Source: Steinernema hermaphroditum
Lineage: Eukaryota; Nematoda; Chromadorea; Rhabditida; Steinernematidae
Assembly (NCBI GenBank): GCA_030435675.1
Contig: CM059621.1
Span: forward strand, 18,040,653-18,104,652
Reading direction: 5' to 3'
DNA length: 64,000 nucleotides
Shown piece by piece: positions 23,134 through 36,800 of this stretch. Under the pieces are notes generated by a model. The model ran no database searches. It saw nothing but the letters and a program-made list of their open reading frames with translations, and was not told the origin of the DNA. Numbering within the stretch: position 1 is the first letter of the stretch; every line of letters begins with the position of its first letter. A program made the translations under genes and the position numbers.

Positions 23134-26100
23134 TATAGCGGGAGTAGGCGCGTTCGATCAGGCTCGTGCAGTAGAACAAGATTCAATCATAAAAATGCTA
23201 TGGTACTTTGGAGCAGGAGGGTCAGATGCAGAGCTTTTGGTATGAGCGGGGGCCCTGCTGTCTCGAATTGAAAGTTTTGCAGGAAACTAAGATAGTCCAC
23301 AGTAATCCCAACGGGAGTAGGCGCGTTCGATCAGGCTCGTGCAGTAGAACAAGATTCAATCATAAAAATGCTATGGTACTTTGGAGCAGGAGGGTCAGAT
23401 GCAGAGCTTTTGGTATGAGCGGGGGCCCTGCTGTCTCGAATTGAAAGTTTTGCAGGAAACTAAGATAGTCCACAGTAAATATAGCGGGAGTAGGCGCGTT
23501 CGATCAGGCTCGTGCAGTAGAACAAGATTCAATCATAAAAATACTATGGTACTTTGGAGCAGGAGGGTCAGATGCAGAGCTTTTGGTATGAACAAGGCCT
23601 CAACTGTCTCGAATTGAAAGTTTTGCAGGAAACTAAGATAGTCCACAGTAATCCCAACGGGAGTAGGCGCGTTCGATCAGGCTCGTGCAGTAGAACAAGA
23701 TTCAATCATAAAAATGCTATGGTACTTTGGAGCAGGAGGGTCAGATGCAGAGCTTTTGGTATGAGCGGGGGCCCTGCTGTCTCGAATTGAAAGTTTTGCA
23801 GGAAACTAAGATAGTCCACAGTAAATATAGCAGGAGTAGGCGCGTTCGATCAGGCTCGTGCAGTAGAACAAGATTCAATCATAAAAATGCTATGGTACTT
23901 TGGAGCAGGAGGGTCAGATGCAGAGCTTTTGGTATGAGCAAGGGCCCTGCTGTCTCGAATTGAAAGTTTTGCAGGAAACTAAGATAGTCCACAGTAATCC
24001 CAACGGGAGTAGGCGCGTTCGATCAGGCTCGTGCAGTTCTACAACATCCAATCATAAAAATGCTATGGTACTTTGGAGCAGGAGGGTCAGATGCAGAGCT
24101 TTTGGTATGAGCGGGGGCCCTGCTGTCTCGAATTGAAAGTTTTGCAGGAAACTAAGATAGTCCACAGTAAATCCAGCCGGAGTAGGCGCGTTCGATCAGG
24201 CTCGTGCAGTTCTACAAGATCCAATCATAAAAATGCTATGGTACTTTGGAGCAGGAGGGTCAGATGCAGAGCTTTTGGTATGAGCAAGGGCCCTGCTGTC
24301 TCGAATTGTAAGTTTTGCAGGAAACTAAGATAGTCCACAATAAATCCAGCGGGAGTAGGCGCGTTCGATCAGGCTCGTGCAGTTCTACAAGATCCAATCA
24401 TAAAAATGCTATGGTACTTTGGAGCAGGAGGGTCAGATGCAGAGCTTTTGGTATGAGCAAGGGCCCTGCTGTCTCGAATTGAAAGTTTTGCAGGAAACTA
24501 AGATAGTCCACAGTAATCCCAACGGGAATAGGCGCGTTTGATCAGGCTCGTGCAGTTCTACAAGATCCAACCATAAAAATGCTATGGTACTTTGGAGCAG
24601 GAGGGTCAGATGCAGAGCTTATGGTATGAGCGGGGGCCCTGCTGTCTCGAATTGAAAGTTTTGCAGGAAACTAAGATAGTCCACAGTAATCCCAACGGGA
24701 GTACGCGCGTTCGATCAGGCTCGTGCAGTTCTACAACATCCAATCATAAAAATGCTATGGTACTTTGGAGCAGGAGGGTCAGATGCAGAGCTTTTGGTAT
24801 GAACAAGGCCTCAACTGTCTCGAATTGAAAGTTTTGCAGGAAACTAAGATAGTCCACAGTAATCCCAACGGGAGTAGGCGCGTTCGATCAGGCTCGTGCA
24901 GTAGAACAAGATTCAATCATAAAAATGCTATGGTACTTTGGAGCAGGAGGGTCAGATGCAGAGCTTTTGGTATGAGCGGGGGCCCTGCTGTCTCGAATTG
25001 AAAGTTTTGCAGGAAACTAAGATAGTCCACAGTAAATCCAGCGGGAGTAGGCGCGTTCGATCAGGCTCGTGCAGTTCTACAAGATCCAATCATAAAAATA
25101 CTATGGTACTTTGGAGCAGGAGGGTCAGATGCAGAGCTTTTGGTATGAACAAGGCCTCAACTGTCTCGAATTGAAAGTTTTGCAGGAAACTAAGATAGTC
25201 CACAGTAATCCCAACGGGAGTAGGCGCGTTCGATCAGGCTCGTGCAGTAGAACAAGATTCAATCATAAAAATGCTATGGTACTTTGGAGCAGGAGGGTCA
25301 GATGCAGAGCTTTTGGTATGAGCGGGGGCCCTGCTGTCTCGAATTGAAAGTTTTGCAGGAAACTAAGATAGTCCACAGTAAATATAGCGGGAGTAGGCGC
25401 GTTCGATCAGGCTCGTGCAGTTCTACAAGATCCAATCATAAAAATGCTATGGTACTTTGGAGCAGGAGGGTCAGATGCAGAGCTTTTGGTATGAGCAAGG
25501 GCCCTGCTGTCTCGAATTGAAAGTTTTGCAGGAAACTAAGATAGTCCACAGTAATCCCAACGGGAGTAGGCGCGTTCGATCAGGCTCGTGCAGTTCTACA
25601 AGATCCAATCATAAAAATGCTATGGTACTTTGGAGCAGGAGGGTCAGATGCAGAGCTTTTGGTATGAGCGGGGGCCCTGCTGTCTCGAATTGAAAGTTTT
25701 GCAGGAAACTAAGATAGTCCACAGTAATCCCAACGGGAATAGGCGCGTTCGATCAGGCTCGTGCAGTTCTACAAGATCCAATCATAAAAATGCTATGGTA
25801 CTTTGGAGCAGGAGGGTCAGATGCAGAGCTTTTGGTATGAGCAAGGGCCCTGCTGTCTCGAATTGAAAGTTTTGCAGGAAACTAAGATAGTCCACAGTAA
25901 TCCCAACGGGAGTAGGCGCGTTCGATCAGGCTCGTGCAGTTCTACAAGATCCAATCATAAAAATGCTATGGTACTTTGGAGCAGGAGGGTCAGATGCAGA
26001 GCTTTTGGTATGAGCGGGGGCCCTGCTGTCTCGAATTGAAAGTTTTGCAGGAAACTAAGATAGTCCACAGTAATTCCAGCGGGAGTAGGCGCGTTCGATC

Positions 26101-26820
26101 AGGCTCGTGCAGTTGTACAAGATTCAATCATAAAAATGCTATGGTACTTTGGAGCAGGAGGGTCAGATGCAGAGCTTTTGGTATGAGCGGGGGCCCTGCT
26201 GTCTCGAATTGAAAGTTTTGCAGGAAACTAAGATAGTCCACAGTAAATCATCAGCGGGAGTAGGCGCGTTCGATCAGGCTCGTGCAGTTCTAAAGATCCA
26301 ATCATAAAAATGCTATGGTATTTTGGAGAGGGGGGTAGAAGAGAGTTTTGGAGGGGGGGGGCCTGGGTTAAATAAAATTTGGAAAAAAAAAAAAATCAAA
26401 AAAAAAAAGGGAGTAGGCGCGTTCGATCAGGCTCGTGCAGTAGAACAAGATTCAATCATAAAAATGCTATGGTACTTTGGAGCAGGAGGGTCAGATGCAG
26501 AGCTTTTGGTATGAGCAAGGGCCCTGCTGTCTCGAATTGAAAGTTTAGCAGGAAACTAAGATAGTCCACAGTAATCCCAACGGGAGTAGGCGCGTTCGAT
26601 CAGGCTCGTGCAGTTCTACAAGATCCAATCATAAAAATGCTATGGTACTTTGGAGCAGGAGGGTCAGATGCAGAGCTTTTGGTATGAGCAAGGGCCCTGC
26701 TGTCTCGAATTGTAAGTTTTGCAGGAAACTAAGATAGTCCACAGTAATCCCAACGGGAATAGGCGCGTTTGATCAGGCTCGTGCAGTTCTACAAGATCCA
26801 ATCATAAAAATGATATGGTA
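23134..26820 (+). repeat. 173-bp satellite array, complex subfamily, between the two left-arm transposons
   Basis: About 21 + monomers of mixed type: aaatatagcggg with gtagaacaagattc, aacaaggcctcaactg, aaatccagcggg with ttctacaagatcc, and aataggcgcgtttgatc. Rare marks lie in this order: aaaatactatgg (23540), aaatatagcagg (23824), aaatccagccgg (24171), ttgtaag (24306), cacaataaatcc (24337), atccaaccat with gagcttatgg (about 24565-24620). The same marks occur in the same order, inverted, between 49980 and 48480. A damaged monomer lies at 26244-26415. Confidence 0.95.
26244..26415 (+). repeat. Heavily corrupted satellite monomer with homopolymer runs
   Basis: The flanks are normal satellite, but the middle degenerates. 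ggagcaggagggtcagatgc becomes a stretch lacking most of its C bases, followed by long runs of G and then A (nine or more G near 26353, two A runs of 11-13 near 26384-26408). Normal sequence resumes at gggagtaggcgcg. The total length stays close to one monomer. No other monomer in the window looks like this. A poorly polished consensus is more likely than a biological insert. Confidence 0.75.
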
Positions 26821-26845
26821 CAGGGTGTCCCAAAAGTTCGGATAA
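26821..26845. repeat. Terminal inverted repeat, left end of second transposon family
   Basis: 25 bp identical to the reverse complement of 28119-28143; the two ends diverge after ggataa. The preceding TA is the target site. Confidence 0.93.
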
Positions 26846-26935
26846 GTGAAAAAACAGTTATATCTCAAGCCCCATAGAACCAAATTCAACGCTTTTAAGC
26901 TCTAACTACTCGTACACTCCTGCCGAATCATAATA

Positions 26936-27984
26936 TCACAATACTTGTTCGAAATGTCCTCCCTTCGCGGCGATGCAGGTCTGAAGACGCATGGGGTTCA
27001 GGTCGACGATGCGCGTGGTCACTTTTGGGTTCATTTCCTTCCAGGCTTCTTTCAGTGTGCGCTTCAAGGCTTCGTTGGTTCCGATTCGGGTTCCTGAGAT
27101 CTTGTTCTCTAGGATTGACCACACAGAGAAATCCAGAGGATTGAGATCAAGGGAATATGGAGGCCAAAATGTTCTTCTCTCAGACTGCCGGAGCAGACGC
27201 CGGAGTCCATTTCACTGGGTCATGGGTCATTTCAAGGTCCTCTTCGCACTGTGGCCTGGCGCATCGTGCTGGTGATACATGTACTGGTTTCCATAAGTGT
27301 TCTTCTTCGCGTAGGGCTTCACCACGCCTTCGAGAGCTTTCCTCTGGTAGGATTCAGCGTTCAAAAGTTCCTTCTGCTCGAAAAAATGGAGCTCCGTGTT
27401 TCCCAGGGCCGATACTCCAGCCTAAACCATTACGGATTTGGCAAAATGGCTCTTTTAGACTTTAACGGTCTTCGGTGAGCCTTTCTGCAGCCATTCGCGA
27501 TGATTCTGGCTGTTCCGGAGCGGTTCCACTGTGAAAATCTTTTCATCAGAGAACATGATCTACCGATGCTTGCCAACCGCAACCAAGCGCTTCATTTCTA
27601 GGCATTCTTCAACCTTCTTTGGCCTTCATGTCGTCCGTGAGGAACTGTCCTTTGGCCTACTTGTAGGGAAACACCTGCAGATCATTCTTCAGAATTCGAT
27701 GGACGGAGGATTTGCCAATTCCGTGCGATTTCGCGAGCTTCTTTGTTGAACGACCCGGATTTCGCTGAAGTTTGTCTTTGATCGCTTTTCTGATCGCTGC
27801 GGTCCTTGCCGTCTTCGGTCTTCCGCTTCGAGGCTTGTCCTTGAGGTCCCCTGTCACTTGGTATCGGTCAATGATACGCTTGACGGTCGTCAGATACAAT
27901 TTCAGCCTCTTCACAATCTCCGGTTTCTTCTTTCCCAGCTTGTAAAGGGTTTGTAACAGCGCTGAGGGTTTCTTCTTTGGTCAT
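26936..27984 (-). pseudogene. Tc1/mariner transposase pseudogene (second family)
   Basis: A probable start codon is at 27984-27982, followed by a one-base frameshift. The DNA-binding part is then open: a first helix-turn-helix, SGRPKT, and a second helix-turn-helix ending HRILKNDLQVFPYK (27914-27657). After a stop and a frame change come the first catalytic aspartate in MFSDEKIFTVE (codon about 27545-27547) and two in-frame stops, one of them in the VMVWAG-like motif. The second aspartate is in HQHDAPGHSAK (27263-27265) and the third in LDLNPLDFSVWSILE (27131-27133). The last two lie 43 codons apart as the sequence stands, with two stops between them. The C-terminus KEAWKEMNPK ends at 26936. 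All three acidic residues are still recognisable, but the gene is dead. Confidence 0.9.
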
Positions 27985-28118
27985 TTTCTTGTGGAATATC
28001 GGCTCAATAACAGAAAATAACAGCATGTTCTAGTCCAGAATAACGTGTAGAACACGAATATATCAAGAAACACAAAAAACAACGAAAATAAATTCAACAA
28101 AAACATGATAGAAAAAAT

Positions 28119-28143
28119 TTATCCGAACTTTTGGGACACCCTG
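28119..28143. repeat. Terminal inverted repeat, right end of second transposon family
   Basis: 25 bp pairing with 26821-26845; TA at 28144-28145 follows. Confidence 0.93.
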
Positions 28144-30838
28144 TACTTTGGAGCAGAAGGGTCAGATGCAGAGCTTTTGGTATGAACAAGGCCTCAACTG
28201 TCTCGAATTGAAAGTTTTGCAGGAAACTAAGATAGTCCACAGTAAATCCAGCGGGAGTAGGCGCGTTCGATCAGGCTCGTGCAGTTCTACAAGATCCAAT
28301 CATAAAAATGCTATGGTACTTTGGAGCAGGAGGGTCAGATGCAGAGCTTTTGGTATGAGCGGGGGCCCTGCTGTCTCGAATTGAAAGTTTTGCAGGAAAC
28401 TAAGATAGTCCACAATAAATCCAGCGGGAGTAGGCGCGTTCGATCAGGCTCGTGCAGTTCTACAAGATCCAATCATAAAAATGCTATGGTACTTTGGAGC
28501 AGGAGGGTCAGATGCAGAGCTTTTGGTATGAGCAAGGGCCCTGCTGTCTCGAATTGAAAGTTTTGCAGGAAACTAAGATAGTCCACAGTAATCCCAACGG
28601 GAATAGGCGCGTTTGATCAGGCTCGTGCAGTTCTACAAGATCCAACCATAAAAATGCTATGGTACTTTGGAGCAGGAGGGTCAGATGCAGAGCTTATGGT
28701 ATGAGCGGGGGCCCTGCTGTCTCGAATTGAAAGTTTTGCAGGAAACTAAGATAGTCCACAGTAATCCCAACGGGAATAGGCGCGTTTGATCAGGCTCGTG
28801 CAGTTCTACAAGATCCAACCATAAAAATGCTATGGTACTTTGGAGCAGGAGGGTCAGATGCAGAGCTTATGGTATGAACAAGGCCTCAACTGTCTCGAAT
28901 TGAAAGTTTTGCAGGAAACTAAGATAGTCCACAGTAATCCCAACGGGAGTAGGCGCGTTCGATCAGGCTCGTGCAGTAGAACAAGATTCAATCATAAAAA
29001 TGCTATGGTACTTTGGAGCAGGAGGGTCAGATGCAGAGCTTTTGGTATGAGCGGGGGCCCTGCTGTCTCGAATTGAAAGTTTTGCAGGAAACTAAGATAG
29101 TCCACAGTAAATCCAGCGGGAGTAGGCGCGTTCGATCAGGCTCGTGCAGTTCTACAAGATCCAATCATAAAAATGCTATGGTACTTTGGAGCAGGAGGGT
29201 CAGATGCAGAGCTTTTGGTATGAGCGGGGGCCCTGCTGTCTCGAATTGAAAGTTTTGCAGGAAACTAAGATAGTCCACAATAAATCCAGCGGGAGTAGGC
29301 GCGTTCGATCAGGCTCGTGCAGTTCTACAAGATCCAATCATAAAAATGCTATGGTACTTTGGAGCAGGAGGGTCAGATGCAGAGCTTTTGGTATGAGCGG
29401 GGGCCCTGCTGTCTCGAATTGAAAGTTTTGCAGGAAACTAAGATAGTCCACAGTAATCCCAACGGGAATAGGCGCGTTCGATCAGGCTCGTGCAGTTCTA
29501 CAAGATCCAATCATAAAAATGCTATGGTACTTTGGAGCAGGAGGGTCAGATGCAGAGCTTTTGGTATGAGCGGGGGCCCTGCTGTCTCGAATTGAAAGTT
29601 TTGCAGGAAACTAAGATAGTCCACAGTAATCCCAACGGGAGTAGGCGCGTTCGATCAGGCTCGTGCAGTTCTACAACATCCAATCATAAAAATGCTATGG
29701 TACTTTGGAGCAGGAGGGTCAGATGCAGAGCTTTTGGTATGAACAAGGCCTCTACTGTCTCGAATTGAAAGTTTTGCAGGAAACTAAGATAGTCCACAGT
29801 AATCCCAACGGGAGTAGGCGCGTTCGATCAGGCTCGTGCAGTAGAACAAGATTCAATCATAAAAATGCTATGGTACTTTGGAGCAGGAGGGTCAGATGCA
29901 GAGCTTTTGGTATGAGCGGGGGCCCTGCTGTCTCGAATTGAAAGTTTTGCAGGAAACTAAGATAGTCCACAGTAAATCCAGCGGGAGTAGGCGCGTTCGA
30001 TCAGGCTCGTGCAGTTCTACAAGATCCAATCATAAAAATGCTATGGTACTTTGGAGCAGGAGGGTCAGATGCAGAGCTTTTGGTATGAGCGGGGGCCCTG
30101 CTGTCTCGAATTGAAAGTTTTGCAGGAAACTAAGATAGTCCACAATAAATCCAGCGGGAGTAGGCGCGTTCGATCAGGCTCGTGCAGTTCTACAAGATCC
30201 AATCATAAAAATGCTATGGTACTTTGGAGCAGGAGGGTCAGATGCAGAGCTTTTGGTATGAGCGGGGGCCCTGCTGTCTCGAATTGAAAGTTTTGCAGGA
30301 AACTAAGATAGTCCACAGTAAATCCAGCGGGAGTAGGCGCGTTCGATCAGGCTCGTGCAGTTCTACAAGATCCAATCATAAAAATGCTATGGTACTTTGG
30401 AGCAGGAGGGTCAGATGCAGAGCTTTTGGTATGAGCAAGGGCCCTGCTGTCTCGAATTGAAAGTTTTGCAGGAAACTAAGATAGTCCACAATAAATCCAG
30501 CGGGAGTAGGCGCGTTCGATCAGGCTCGTGCAGTTCTACAAGATCCAATCATAAAAATGCTATGGTACTTTGGAGCAGGAGGGTCAGATGCAGAGCTTTT
30601 GGTATGAGCAAGGGCCCTGCTGTCTCGAATTGAAAGTTTTGCAGGAAACTAAGATAGTCCACAGTAATCCCAACGGGAATAGGCGCGTTTGATCAGGCTC
30701 GTGCAGTTCTACAAGATCCAACCATAAAAATGCTATGGTACTTTGGAGCAGGAGGGTCAGATGCAGAGCTTATGGTATGAGCGGGGGCCCTGCTGTCTCG
30801 AATTGAAAGTTTTGCAGGAAACTAAGATAGTCCACAGT
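28144..30838 (+). repeat. 173-bp satellite array, complex subfamily, up to the first orientation switch
   Basis: About 15.5 + monomers. Many carry the cacaataaatcc change (28415, 29277, 30143, 30488), and three carry atccaaccat with gagcttatgg (about 28645, 28818, 30719). A block of monomers around 28840-29400 closely resembles the block around 29705-30287, so a local segmental duplication of five monomers (865 bp) is likely. Confidence 0.93.
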
Positions 30839-30841
30839 ACC
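30836..30841. other. Satellite orientation switch 1 (+ to -)
   Basis: The + monomer ends at gatagtccacagta and is joined directly to the minus-strand form ccaaaagctctgcatctg. The bases ta (30838-30839) could belong to either side, so the breakpoint has 2 bp of microhomology. The head-to-head junction matches the reverse complement of the switch at 47563-47564. Confidence 0.95.
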
Positions 30842-33800
30842 AAAAGCTCTGCATCTGACCCTCCTGCTCCAAAGTACCATAGCATTTTTATGATTGGATG
30901 TTGTAGAACTGCACGAGCCTGATCGAACGCGCCTACTTCCCGCTGGATTTACTGTGGACTATCTTAGTTTCCTGCAAAACTTTCAATTCGAGACAGCAGG
31001 GCCCTTGCTCATACCAAAAGCTCTGCATCTGACCCTCCTGCTCCAAAGTACCATAGCATTTTTATGATTGGATCTTGTAGAACTGCACGAGCCTGATCGA
31101 ACGCGCCTACTCCCGCTGGATTTACTGTGGACTATCTTAGTTTCCTGCAAAACTTTCAATTCGAGACAGCAGGGCCCTTGCTCATACCAAAAGCTCTGCA
31201 TCTGACCCTCCTGCTCCAAAGTACCATAGCATTTTTATGATTGAATCTTGTTCTACTGCACGAGCCTGATCGAACGCGCCTACTCCCGCTATATTTACTG
31301 TGGAACATCTTAGTTTCCTGCAAAACTTTCAATTCGAGACAGCAGGGCCCCCGCTCATACCAAAAGCTCTGCATCTGACCCTCCTGCTCCAAAGTACCAT
31401 AGCATTTTTATGATTGAATCTTGTTCTACTGCACGAGCCTGATCGAACGCGCCTACTCCCGTTGGGATTACTGTGGACTATCTTAGTTTCCTGCAAAACT
31501 TTCAATTCGAGACAGTTGAGGCCTTGTTCATACCAAAAGCTCTGCATCTGACCCTCCTGCTCCAAAGTACCATAGCATTTTTATGATTGGATCTTGTAGA
31601 ACTGCACGAGCCTGATCGAACGCGCCTACTCCCGCTGGATTTACTGTGGACTATCTTAGTTTCCTGCAAAACTTTCAATTCGAGACAGCAGGGCCCCCGC
31701 TCATACCAAAAGCTCTGCATCTGACCCTCCTGCTCCAAAGTACCATAGCATTTTTATGATTGGATGTTGTAGAACTGCACGAGCCTGATCGAACGCGCCT
31801 ACTCCCGTTGGGATTACTGTGGACTATCTTAGTTTCCTGCAAAACTTTCAATTCGAGACAGCAGGGCCCTTGCTCATACCAAAAGCTCTGCATCTGACCC
31901 TCCTGCTCCAAAGTACCATAGCATTTTTATGATTGAATCTTGTTCGACTGCACGAGCCTGATCGAACGCGCCTACTCCCGCTATATTTACTGTGGACTAT
32001 CTTAGTTTCCTGCAAAACTTTCAATTCGAGACAGTTGAGGCCTTGTTCATACCAAAAGCTCTGCATCTGACCCTCCTGCTCCAAAGTACCATAGCATTTT
32101 TATGATTGGATCTTGTAGAACTGCACGAGCCTGATCGAACGCGCCTACTCCCGTTGGGATTACTGTGGACTATCTTAGTTTCCTGCAAAACTTTCAATTC
32201 GAGACAGTTGAGGCCTTGTTCATACCAAAAGCTCTGCATCTGACCCTCCTGCTCCAAAGTACCATAGCATTTTTATGATTGGATCTTGTAGAACTGCACG
32301 AGCCTGATCGAACGCGCCTACTCCCGCTGGATTTACTGTGGACTATCTTAGTTTCCTGCAAAACTTTCAATTCGAGACAGCAGGGCCCCCGCTCATACCA
32401 AAAGCTCTGCATCTGACCCTCCTGCTCCAAAGTACCATAGCATTTTTATGATTGGATCTTGTAGAACTGCACGAGCCTGATCGAACGCGCCTACTCCCGC
32501 TGGATTTACTGTGGACTATCTTAGTTTCCTGCAAAACTTTCAATTCGAGACAGCAGGGCCCTTGCTCATACCAAAAGCTCTGCATCTGACCCTCCTGCTC
32601 CAAAGTACCATAGCATTTTTATGATTGAATCTTGTTCTACTGCACGAGCCTGATCGAACGCGCCTACTCCCGCTATATTTACTGTGGACTATCTTAGTTT
32701 CCTGCAAAACTTTCAATTCGAGACAGCAGGGCCCCCGCTCATACCAAAAGCTCTGCATCTGACCCTCCTGCTCCAAAGTACCATAGCATTTTTATGATTG
32801 GATCTTGTTGTACTGCACGAGCCTGATCGAACGCGCCTACTCCCGTTGGGATTACTGTGGACTATCTTAGTTTCCTGCAAAACTTTCAATTCGAGACAGT
32901 TGAGGCCTTGTTCATACCAAAAGCTCTGCATCTGACCCTCCTGCTCCAAAGTACCATAGCATTTTTATGATTGGATCTTGTAGAACTGCACGAGCCTGAT
33001 CGAACGCGCCTACTCCCGCTGGATTTACTGTGGACTATCTTAGTTTCCTGCAAAACTTTCAATTCGAGACAGCAGGGCCCTTGCTCATACCAAAAGCTCT
33101 GCATCTGACCCTCCTGCTCCAAAGTACCATAGCATTTTTATGATTGAATCTTGTTCTACTGCACGAGCCTGATCGAACGCGCCTACTCCCGCTAGATTTA
33201 CTGTGGACTATCTTAGTTTCCTGCAAAACTTTCAATTCGAGACAGCAGGGGCCTTGCTCATACCAAAAGCTCTGCATCTGACCCTCCTGCTCCAAAGTAC
33301 CATAGCATTTTTATGATTGGATCTTGTAGATTCACTGCACGAGCCTGATCGAACGCGCCTACTCCCGCTGGATTTACTGTGGACTATCTTAGTTTCCTGC
33401 AAAACTTTCAATTCGAGACAGCAGGGCCCTTGCTCATACCAAAAGCTCTGCATCTGACCCTCCTGCTCCAAAGTACCATAGCATTTTTATGATTGAATCT
33501 TGTTCTACTGCACGAGCCTGATCGAACGCGCCTACTCCCGCTATATTTACTGTGGACTATCTTAGTTTCCTGCAAAACTTTCAATTCGAGACAGTTGAGG
33601 CCTTGTTCATACCAAAAGCTCTGCATCTGACCCTCCTGCTCCAAAGTACCATAGCATTTTTATGATTGGATCTTGTAGAACTGCACGAGCCTGATCGAAC
33701 GCGCCTACTCCCGTTGGGATTACTGTGGACTATCTTAGTTTCCTGCAAAACTTTCAATTCGAGACAGTTGAGGCCTTGCTCATACCAAAAGCTCTGCATC

Positions 33801-36800
33801 TGACCCTCCTGCTCCAAAGTACCATAGCATTTTTATGATTGAATCTTGTTCGACTGCACGAGCCTGATCGAACGCGCCTACTCCCGCTATATTTACTGTG
33901 GACTATCTTAGTTTCCTGCAAAACTTTCAATTCGAGACAGTTGTGGCCTTGTTCATACCAAAAGCTCTGCATCTGACCCTCCTGCTCCAAAGTACCATAT
34001 CATTTTTATGATTGGATCTTGTAGAACTGCACGAGCCTGATCAAACGCGCCTATTCCCGTTGGGATTACTGTGGACTATCTTAGTTTCCTGCAAAACTTT
34101 CAATTCGAGACAGCAGGGCCCTTGCTCATACCAAAAGCTCTGCATCTGACCCTCCTGCTCCAAAGTACCATAGCATTTTTATGATTGGATCTTGTAGAAC
34201 TGCACGAGCCTGATCGAACGCGCCTACTCCCGCTGGATTTACTGTGGACTATCTTAGTTTCCTGCAAAACTTTCAATTCGAGACAGCAGGGCCCCCGCTC
34301 ATACCAAAAGCTCTGCATCTGACCCTCCTGCTCCAAAGTACCATAGCATTTTTATGATTGGATCTTGTAGAACTGCACGAGCCTGATCGAACGCGCCTAC
34401 TCCCGCTGGATTTACTGTGGACTATCTTAGTTTCCTGCAAAACTTTCAATTCGAGACAGTTGGGGCCTTGTTCATACCAAAAGCTCTGCATCTGACCCTC
34501 CTGCTCCAAAGTACCATAGCATTTTTATGATTGGATGTTGTAGAACTGCACGAGCCTGATCGAACGCGCCTACTCCCGTTGGGATTACTGTGGACTATCT
34601 TAGTTTCCTGCAAAACTTTCAATTCGAGACAGCAGGGCCCTTGCTCATACCAAAAGCTCTGCATCTGACCCTCCTGCTCCAAAGTACCATAGTATTTTTA
34701 TGATTGGATCTTGTAGAACTGCACGAGCCTGATCGAACGCGCCTACTCCCGCTGGATTTACTGTGGACTATCTTAGTTTCCTGCAAAACTTTCAATTCGA
34801 GACAGCAGGGCCCCCGCTCATACCAAAAGCTCTGCATCTGACCCTCCTGCTCCAAAGTACCATAGCATTTTTATGATTGAATCTTGTTCTACTGCACGAG
34901 CCTGATCGAACGCGCCTACTCCCGTTGGGATTACTGTGGACTATCTTAGTTTCCTGCAAAACTTTCAATTCGAGACAGTTGAGGCCTTGTTCATACCAAA
35001 AGCTCTGCATCTGACCCTCCTGCTCCAAAGTACCATAGCATTTTTATGATTGGATCTTGTAGAACTGCACGAGCCTGATCGAACGCGCCTACTCCCGTTG
35101 GGATTACTGTGGACTATCTTAGTTTCCTGCAAAACTTTCAATTCGAGACAGTTGGGGCCTTGTTCATACCAAAAGCTCTGCATCTGACCCTCCTGCTCCA
35201 AAGTACCATAGCATTTTTATGATTGAATCTTGTTCAACTGCACGAGCCTGATCGAACGCGCCTACTCCCGCTATATTTACTGTGGACTATCTTAGTTTCC
35301 TGCAAAACTTTCAATTCGAGACAGCTGGGGCCTTGCTCATACCAAAAGCTCTGCATCTGACCCTCCTGCTCCAAAGTACCATAGCATTTTTATGATTGGA
35401 TCTTGTAGAACTGCACGAGCCTGATCAAACGCGCCTATTCCCGTTGGGATTACTGTGGACTATCTTAGTTTCCTGCAAAACTTTCAATTCGAGACAGTTG
35501 AGGCCTTGTTCATACCAAAAGCTCTGCATCTGACCCTTCTGCTCCAAAGTACCATAGTATTTTTATGATTGGATCTTGTAGAACTGCACGAGCCTGATCA
35601 AACGCGCCTATTCCCGTTGGGATTACTGTGGACTATCTTAGTTTCCTGCAAAACTTTCAATTCGAGACAGCAGGGCCCTTGCTCATACCAAAAGCTCTGC
35701 ATCTGACCCTCCTGCTCCAAAGTACCATAGTATTTTTATGATTGGATCTTGTAGAACTGCACGAGCCTGATCGAACGCGCCTACTCCCGCTGGATTTACT
35801 GTGGACTATCTTAGTTTCCTGCAAAACTTTCAATTCGAGACAGCAGGGCCCCCGCTCATACCAAAAGCTCTGCATCTGACCCTCCTGCTCCAAAGTACCA
35901 TAGCATTTTTATGATTGAATCTTGTTCTACTGCACGAGCCTGATCGAACGCGCCTACTCCCGTTGGGATTACTGTGGACTATCTTAGTTTCCTGCAAAAC
36001 TTTCAATTCGAGACAGTTGAGGCCTTGTTCATACCAAAAGCTCTGCATCTGACCCTCCTGCTCCAAAGTACCATAGCATTTTTATGATTGGATCTTGTAG
36101 AACTGCACGAGCCTGATCAAACGCGCCTACTCCCGTTGGGATTACTGTGGACTATCTTAGTTTCCTGCAAAACTTTCAATTCGAGACAGTTGAGGCCTTG
36201 CTCATACCAAAAGCTCTGCATCTGACCCTCCTGCTCCAAAGTACCATAGCATTTTTATGATTGAATCTTGTTCGACTGCACGAGCCTGATCGAACGCGCC
36301 TACTCCCGCTATATTTACTGTGGACTATCTTAGTTTCCTGCAAAACTTTCAATTCGAGACAGTTGAGGCCTTGTTCATACCAAAAGCTCTGCATCTGACC
36401 CTCCTGCTCCAAAGTACCATATCATTTTTATGATTGGATCTTGTAGAACTGCACGAGCCTGATCAAACGCGCCTATTCCCGTTGGGATTACTGTGGACTA
36501 TCTTAGTTTCCTGCAAAACTTTCAATTCGAGACAGCAGGGCCCTTGCTCATACCAAAAGCTCTGCATCTGACCCTCCTGCTCCAAAGTACCATAGCATTT
36601 TTATGATTGGATCTTGTAGAACTGCACGAGCCTGATCGAACGCGCCTACTCCCGCTGGATTTACTGTGGACTATCTTAGTTTCCTGCAAAACTTTCAATT
36701 CGAGACAGCAGGGCCCCCGCTCATACCAAAAGCTCTGCATCTGACCCTCCTGCTCCAAAGTACCATAGCATTTTTATGATTGGATCTTGTAGAACTGCAC

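Larger units (their letters stand above)
26821..28143 (-). mobile_element. Second Tc1/mariner-type DNA transposon family (1323 bp, defective)
   Basis: A different element from the one at 21809-23133. Its ends are 25-bp inverted repeats starting CAGGGTGTCCCAAAAGTTCG, flanked by TA (26819-26820 and 28144-28145). It interrupts the near-invariant core of a monomer, splitting atatggTA from TActttgg. The transposase remnant is on the minus strand. The host monomer carries the rare pair aaaatgatatgg plus gagcagaagg, the same pair found in the monomer just left of the first transposon (21695-21711). This suggests that the two host monomers are recent duplicates. No copy of this element is present in the right arm of the palindrome. 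Confidence 0.95.
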
